DNA of 64,000 nucleotides from CAMCTV01 sp964420985 (lineage in GTDB: Bacteria > Bacteroidota > Bacteroidia > Flavobacteriales_D > Sanyastnellaceae): assembly GCA_964420985.1 (NCBI GenBank), contig CAYQUT010000001.1, positions 186,001 to 250,000 of the forward strand, in the 5' to 3' direction. This document shows positions 59,878 to 64,000 of this stretch, one piece after another. Position numbers and translations under genes: made by a program. A model generated the notes under the pieces. The model worked only from the letters and a program-made list of their open reading frames with translations. It did no database searches and was not told the origin of the DNA. Within the stretch, counting starts at the first letter, position 1. The number at the start of each line of letters is the position of its first letter.

Positions 59878-60897
59878 ATGCAAGAACAAATTCAAAATCT
59901 CCTCAACGAGATTCAAAATACGGTCATCTCATCTGCCGAACAGGCGGAGCAATTTCGTATTCAATACCTAGGTCGTAAAGGTGTGATGAACGATTTGTTT
60001 GAAGCGTTCAAACAAGTTCCCAATGATCAAAAAAAGGCTTTGGGCAAGGAATTGAATGTTTTGAAAATGGCGGCTCAAGAAAAATGGGAAAGCTTTCAGA
60101 ACGCCACTCCAGCAGCGGATGCCGTTAATCCCAATTGGGACTTTTCTGTGCCAAGTGGCCTAATGGGGCGCGGCAAAAGACATCCGCTAAGTTTGGTGCA
60201 AAATGAGATTATTTCCATTTTTGAGAAAGTAGGTTTTAGTGTCGCGGAAGGTCCAGAGATTGAGGACGATTGGCATGTTTTCAGTGGATTGAATTTTCCA
60301 CCGGAACATCCTGCTCGGGATATGCAAGACACCTTTTTTGTGCAAACCAATCCCGATTGGTTGTTGCGTACACACACCTCTAGTGTGCAAGTGCGTGAAA
60401 TGGAAAAGCGTCAACCTCCATTCCGAATCATCATGCCTGGAAGGGTGTTTCGCAATGAAGCCATCAGTGCCCGTGCGCATTGTCAGTTCCACCAAATAGA
60501 AGGTTTATACATTGATAAAGACGTTTCCTTTGCTGATATGAAGGCCACCTTGTTGTACTTTGTGCAGTCTTTTTTTGGCAAGGCTAAAATCCGTTTGCGT
60601 CCTTCTTATTTCCCTTTCACAGAGCCCAGCGCTGAGCTGGATGTGTATTGGGGATTGGAGACAGAGGCGGATTATCGAATTACAAAAGGAACGGGTTGGT
60701 TGGAAATCATGGGATGTGGAATGGTAGACCCCAATGTTCTTTCAGCCAGCGGAATTGATCCTGAAGTGTACAGCGGTTTTGCTTTTGGAATGGGGATAGA
60801 GCGCATTGCCATGTTGCGCTACCAGATTGATGATTTGAGACATTTTTTTGAAAACGATCAGCGCTTTTTAGCACCCTTCGATCAGTTCTCTCATTGA
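59878..60897 (+). CDS. pheS: Phenylalanyl-tRNA synthetase, alpha subunit
   Basis: 339 residues. An N-terminal coiled coil (1-90) precedes the catalytic class II domain: motif 1 region HPLSLVQNEIISIFEKVGFSVAEGPEIEDDWHVFSGLNFPPEHPARDMQDTF, motif 2 MPGRVFRNEAISARAHCQFHQIEGL and motif 3 FAFGMGIERIAMLRYQIDDLR. It forms the alpha2beta2 enzyme with PheT. It is followed by a terminator hairpin. Confidence 0.97.
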   Translation: MQEQIQNLLNEIQNTVISSAEQAEQFRIQYLGRKGVMNDLFEAFKQVPNDQKKALGKELNVLKMAAQEKWESFQNATPAADAVNPNWDFSVPSGLMGRGKRHPLSLVQNEIISIFEKVGFSVAEGPEIEDDWHVFSGLNFPPEHPARDMQDTFFVQTNPDWLLRTHTSSVQVREMEKRQPPFRIIMPGRVFRNEAISARAHCQFHQIEGLYIDKDVSFADMKATLLYFVQSFFGKAKIRLRPSYFPFTEPSAELDVYWGLETEADYRITKGTGWLEIMGCGMVDPNVLSASGIDPEVYSGFAFGMGIERIAMLRYQIDDLRHFFENDQRFLAPFDQFSH

Positions 60898-60926
60898 CAC
60901 TTAGTGTTATTTTTACACTTATTAAA

Positions 60927-60957
60927 AAAATGCCCCTGTGAAGGGGCGTTTCCTTTT
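60927..60957 (+). terminator. Terminator after pheS
   Basis: Stem GCCCC / GGGGC with loop TGTGAA (60932-60947), followed by a T-rich stretch GTTTCCTTTT. It sits immediately before the pdhA promoter. Confidence 0.65.
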
Positions 60958-60964
60958 ATATTTG
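60957..60964 (+). promoter_or_regulatory. -7 element of pdhA
   Basis: TATATTTG, exact TAnnTTTG, with a 23-base leader to the ATG at 60988. It shows that the pdhA start is 60988, not the TTG upstream. Confidence 0.5.
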
Positions 60965-60987
60965 CCTTCAGCTTAAAAATCGATTAC

Positions 60988-62013
60988 ATGGCTACTGCAA
61001 CCAAGAAAAAAGAATCCAAAGCTACTGCTACTGGATACGGAAAAGAAGACTACATCAAGTGGCACCGTGAGATGCTGTTGATGCGTCGTTTTGAAGAGAA
61101 ATGCGGACACTTGTATATCCAACAAAAGTTTGGAGGATTTTGTCACTTGTACATTGGACAAGAGGCTATTCTTTCAGGAATGATGTCGGCCATTCGTCCA
61201 ACAGATAAAGTCATTACCGCCTACCGTGATCACGCTCATCCATTGGTGATGGGTTCAGATCCCAAAAAAGTGATGGCGGAGTTGTATGGAAAAGCAACAG
61301 GTCTTTCCAAAGGTAAAGGCGGGTCAATGCACATGTTTGACAAGGAGAGAAATCTATTTGGTGGTCATGGTATCGTGGGTGCTCAAATTCCCATGGGAGC
61401 GGGTATCGCTTTTGCAGACATGTATCGCGGAGAAGACAATGTTACATTGACTTTCTTTGGTGATGGAGCTGCGCGTCAAGGTGCTTTGTTTGAGACTTTC
61501 AACATGGCCATGACTTGGAAAATTCCAGTGATTTTTATTATTGAAAACAATCAGTACGCCATGGGAACATCTGTGGAGCGTACTTCCAACGTTACGGATT
61601 TGAGCAAGTTGGGCGCATCCTTTGAAATGCCCAGTGAAACAGTAGATGGCATGCGACCTGAAGCGGTAGCTGATGCCATCAAGCGTGCTGCTGACCGTGC
61701 TAGAAAAGGTGATGGACCCACTTTGTTGGACATCAAAACCTATCGTTATAAGGGTCACAGTATGTCTGATCCTCAGAAATACAGAACCAAAGAAGAAGTA
61801 GCAGAATACCAAGAGCAAGATCCATTGGAGTATGTGGCTAGGGTTATCTTAGAAAACAACTGGATGTCACAAGCTGACTTGGACAAAGTGGAAGAGGAAA
61901 TCAAAGCAGTGGTGGAAGAGTCAGTGAAGTTTGCTGAAGAATCCCCAATGCCAGAAGCGCATGAGATTTACGAAGATGTTTATTCAGACCCTTATCCATA
62001 CGTTAAAGACTAA
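60988..62013 (+). CDS. pdhA: Pyruvate dehydrogenase E1 component, alpha subunit
   Basis: 341 residues from MATATKKKESKATATGYGKEDYIKWHREMLLMRRFEEKCGHLY. ThDP-binding motif runs GDGAARQGALFETFNMAMTWKIPVIFIIENN; GGSMHMFDKERNLFGGHGIVGAQIPMGAGIA and KTYRYKGHSMSDPQKYRTKEEV complete the family pattern, including the phosphorylation-loop region. It decarboxylates pyruvate with an E1-beta subunit, which is not encoded next to it. Such a pdhA-E2 arrangement without pdhB is, to my recollection, common in Flavobacteriales. Confidence 0.95.
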   Translation: MATATKKKESKATATGYGKEDYIKWHREMLLMRRFEEKCGHLYIQQKFGGFCHLYIGQEAILSGMMSAIRPTDKVITAYRDHAHPLVMGSDPKKVMAELYGKATGLSKGKGGSMHMFDKERNLFGGHGIVGAQIPMGAGIAFADMYRGEDNVTLTFFGDGAARQGALFETFNMAMTWKIPVIFIIENNQYAMGTSVERTSNVTDLSKLGASFEMPSETVDGMRPEAVADAIKRAADRARKGDGPTLLDIKTYRYKGHSMSDPQKYRTKEEVAEYQEQDPLEYVARVILENNWMSQADLDKVEEEIKAVVEESVKFAEESPMPEAHEIYEDVYSDPYPYVKD

Positions 62014-62018
62014 AGATT

Positions 62019-63269
62019 ATGGCAGAGATAGTAAGAATGCCCAAGTTGAGTGATACCATGACCGAAGGGGTGGTAGCGGCTTGGCACAAGAAGATTGGAG
62101 ATAAAGTAAAGACAGGTGATTTGTTGGCAGAGATTGAGACTGACAAAGCCACAATGGAGTTTGAATCGTTCCAAGATGGTGTGTTGTTGCACATTGGTGT
62201 GGAAACCGGTAAGCGCGCTCCAGTAGACTCTATTTTGGCCATCTTGGGAAAAGAAGGAGAAGATGTTGCAGCGATTATCGCTGCTGAAGCAACGGCGGCG
62301 CCAAAGGCTGAAGAGCCCAAAGCAGCGCCAGCTCCTACAGCAGCTCCTGCGCCAAAGGCAGCACCAGCACCAGCACCAACCCCCATTGCAGCTCCAGTTG
62401 CTAAAGCTGCCCCTGCGCCAGTGGCTGCCAACAATGGTAGAACCAAAGTTTCGCCATTGGCCAAGAAATTGGCAGATGAAAAAGGTCTTCCATTGAATTA
62501 CATCCCCGGTTCAGGTGATGGAGGAAGAATTGTTAAGAGAGATATTGATGCCTTCATGGCAGGTGCTGCTCAAGGCAGTACCAATGCCGTTGAAAGTTTC
62601 TACGAGGTAGAAGTTTCTCAGATGAGAAAAGTAATTGCCCGTCGATTGGCGGAAAGCAAGTTCAGCGCGCCTCACTTCTATTTGACCATGGACATTGACA
62701 TGGACAATGCAATCACTGCACGCAAGGCCATCAATGACCAAGGGATGAAAGTTTCTTTCAATGACATGGTCGTGAAGGCTTGTGCAATGGCATTGAAGAA
62801 ACATCCTGTCATCAATTCATCATGGTTGGGTGATCGCATTCGTTTCAATGATCATGTGCACATCGGTGTAGCAGTAGCAGTGGAAGACGGATTGTTGGTG
62901 CCTGTTGTGAGACATGCCAATACCAAGTCCTTCGCACAGATCGGTGCTGAAGTAAAATTATTTGCAGAGAAAGCCAAAGCCAAGAAATTGCAGCCACAAG
63001 ATTGGGAAGGCAACACCTTCACCATCTCCAATTTGGGAATGTTCGGTATTGAGGAGTTTACGGCCATCATCAACCCACCCGATGCTTGTATCTTGGCAGT
63101 AGGTGGCATCAAGCAAGTGCCAGTAGTGAAGAATGGTCAAGTAGTTCCCGGAAACGTGATGAAAGTAACCTTGAGTTGTGATCACCGTGTGGTGGATGGA
63201 GCCAGTGGTGCAGCCTTCCTGAATACCATCAAATCGTACTTAGAGCAACCTGTTTTGATGTTTGTATAA
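62019..63269 (+). CDS. pdhC: Pyruvate dehydrogenase E2 (dihydrolipoamide acetyltransferase)
   Basis: 416 residues. A single lipoyl domain with Lys43 in EIETDKATMEFES, an Ala/Pro-rich hinge (about 91-138), the peripheral-subunit-binding domain (RTKVSPLAKKLADEKGLPLNYIPGSGDGGRIVKRDID, about 141-177), and the catalytic domain ending SCDHRVVDGASGAAFLNTIKSYLEQPVLMFV. It transfers the acetyl group to CoA and forms the core of the complex. It starts 5 bases after pdhA and ends at a terminator. Confidence 0.94.
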   Translation: MAEIVRMPKLSDTMTEGVVAAWHKKIGDKVKTGDLLAEIETDKATMEFESFQDGVLLHIGVETGKRAPVDSILAILGKEGEDVAAIIAAEATAAPKAEEPKAAPAPTAAPAPKAAPAPAPTPIAAPVAKAAPAPVAANNGRTKVSPLAKKLADEKGLPLNYIPGSGDGGRIVKRDIDAFMAGAAQGSTNAVESFYEVEVSQMRKVIARRLAESKFSAPHFYLTMDIDMDNAITARKAINDQGMKVSFNDMVVKACAMALKKHPVINSSWLGDRIRFNDHVHIGVAVAVEDGLLVPVVRHANTKSFAQIGAEVKLFAEKAKAKKLQPQDWEGNTFTISNLGMFGIEEFTAIINPPDACILAVGGIKQVPVVKNGQVVPGNVMKVTLSCDHRVVDGASGAAFLNTIKSYLEQPVLMFV

Positions 63270-63286
63270 AAAGACAATTTATAAGA

Positions 63287-63316
63287 AAAAAAAAGCGTCC
63301 AATTGGGCGCTTTTTT
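63287..63316 (+). terminator. Terminator after the E2 gene
   Basis: Stem AGCGTCC / GGGCGCT with loop AATT (63294-63311), flanked by A-runs and followed by TTTTT. Also usable in the opposite direction for the convergent gene ending at 63328. Confidence 0.85.
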
Positions 63317-63327
63317 GTTGAATGAAT

Positions 63328-64000
63328 TTATTCACCGGATTCATTTTCTGGATAATTGTAATCCCTTACGGCTATTACATATGTTCTCCATACTTCATCT
63401 CCCATATCAAAAGCCATTTGCAATTTCCAATTCGTTGATAATGTTATCCATGAATTTTCGTAATCAGTAATCCTTTCTTTCTTGAAAGTTTGAAATTCCG
63501 TATCAAGAATAATGTGCCAGTCATCATAACCATTAAGAGTTAATTTATCAACTTTCTCAGTTGCTTCGTCTTTTGAGTTAAGGCCAAAATCAATTATGGC
63601 AACTACAGAATATTTATTGTCTTTTATTGTAATTCCTCCATTACTGAAAGACGATGTTACATTGTTTGATTTAATATTATAATTTGTAAGTGAATTTAAA
63701 GCTGAAAGGGATCTTTTATCTGACAAATAAAATTGAGCTATTTCCGTATTAATGCCTTTAGAGAAATCAATTGATTCAATCCCGGGATTTAGTCTGTCAT
63801 TTTCGCTATATATTACGAATTTGGAAAGGTAATCGCGACCTATGATTCTTTTACCTCCTGATACCGAATGATTATAGTTTGCTAGCTTACAACAAGATTG
63901 TCTATCAAATGAAAATACTCTATCGTTAGGGGATATTTCAAAATTGGTAACGTAGAATCCGAACATTCTACAGAAAAACTTTAGAACTGCTATAGATTTT
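63328..64000 (-). CDS. Unknown protein, probably cut at the right edge
   Basis: At least 212 residues from the methionine at 63966, but the frame stays open to the last base of the window, so the true start may lie outside. Rather A+T-rich. The sequence mixes strand and loop patterns (NKYSVVAIIDFGLNSKDEATEKVDKLTLNGYDDWHIILDTEFQTFKKERIT). No signal, membrane span or recognised motif. A function cannot be suggested. Confidence 0.55.
   Translation of the reverse strand, partial: KSIAVLKFFCRMFGFYVTNFEISPNDRVFSFDRQSCCKLANYNHSVSGGKRIIGRDYLSKFVIYSENDRLNPGIESIDFSKGINTEIAQFYLSDKRSLSALNSLTNYNIKSNNVTSSFSNGGITIKDNKYSVVAIIDFGLNSKDEATEKVDKLTLNGYDDWHIILDTEFQTFKKERITDYENSWITLSTNWKLQMAFDMGDEVWRTYVIAVRDYNYPENESGE

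Noticed and set aside
1..64000. CRISPR arrays, rRNA genes, riboswitches, prophage or full insertion sequences
   Set aside because: No regularly spaced repeats, rRNA-like stretches, conserved riboswitch cores, phage structural genes or IS ends were found by reading; the RAYT gene is the only mobile-element-related gene.

Overview
This window comes from a member of the Bacteroidota, most likely order Flavobacteriales. The evidence is lineage-typical gene content: a fused MurF-alanine racemase, a PorP/SprF-family type IX secretion protein next to a giant PKD-repeat adhesin, several secreted proteins ending in type IX sorting domains (types A and B), a TonB-domain protein with MORN-like repeats, and Bacteroidota-type promoters (TAnnTTTG at -7, TTTG/TTG about 20 bases further up) without Shine-Dalgarno sites. 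I cannot name the genus. Coding density is high, with frequent ATGA stop/start overlaps, and no gap without a gene reaches 300 bases.

Layout. 1-2374 (minus): MlaF (cut by the window edge) and MlaE lipid ABC transporter, an SprT-like metalloprotein, a tiny lipoprotein and a TlpA-type thioredoxin. 2468-4854: a surface thioredoxin-fold protein with a type IX tail and a divergent secreted protein. 4856-7199 (minus): PurH and YebC. 7266-18947 (plus): thymidine kinase, MurF-Alr, a subtilase with type IX tail, a type B sorted giant protein, riboflavin synthase, RseP and an unknown exported protein, followed by tRNA-Leu(CAA). 19150-28440 (minus): a type I restriction-modification locus in the order hsdM, REP-associated transposase, hsdS, unknown gene, AlbA_2/Schlafen-type gene, hsdR. 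28661-32711 (minus): Frr, PyrH and an AddB-like nuclease. 32750-34015 (plus): a small unknown gene and MurB. 34016-39528 (minus): a SprF-like and SprB-like pair. 39589-42995 (minus): an operon of MbnP, two di-heme MauG/cytochrome c peroxidase-type lipoproteins and a YkgJ cysteine-cluster protein. 43068-50506 (plus): AddA-like helicase-nuclease and a 1413-residue exported protein. 50515-56607: alanine dehydrogenase (plus) against a minus-strand series of a TonB-domain protein, PheT and a membrane SpoIIE phosphatase. 56677-59039: small conserved genes, an XRE-MntA/HepT toxin-antitoxin pair and tRNA-Pro(GGG). 59099-63269 (plus): lipoprotein cyclophilin, PheS, and pyruvate dehydrogenase E1-alpha and E2. 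A partial unknown gene closes the window.

Most of the window is core chromosome. The clearly accessory part is the restriction locus at 19150-28440, whose middle (about 22.2-26.5 kb) is visibly richer in A+T than its surroundings. The observations most worth follow-up are: (1) a recurrent -7 promoter element placed only 4-6 bases before many start codons, suggesting leaderless mRNAs; (2) the restriction locus with three interposed genes, one being a transposase gene whose own coding sequence contains a perfect 30-bp REP-like palindrome; (3) the MbnP operon with two di-heme enzymes, one lacking the usual inter-heme tryptophan motif; (4) an HTH-fused MntA antitoxin with an operator-like palindrome touching its -7 element; (5) a subtilase with Glu in place of the catalytic Asp. 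No wholly new system can be demonstrated from the sequence alone.
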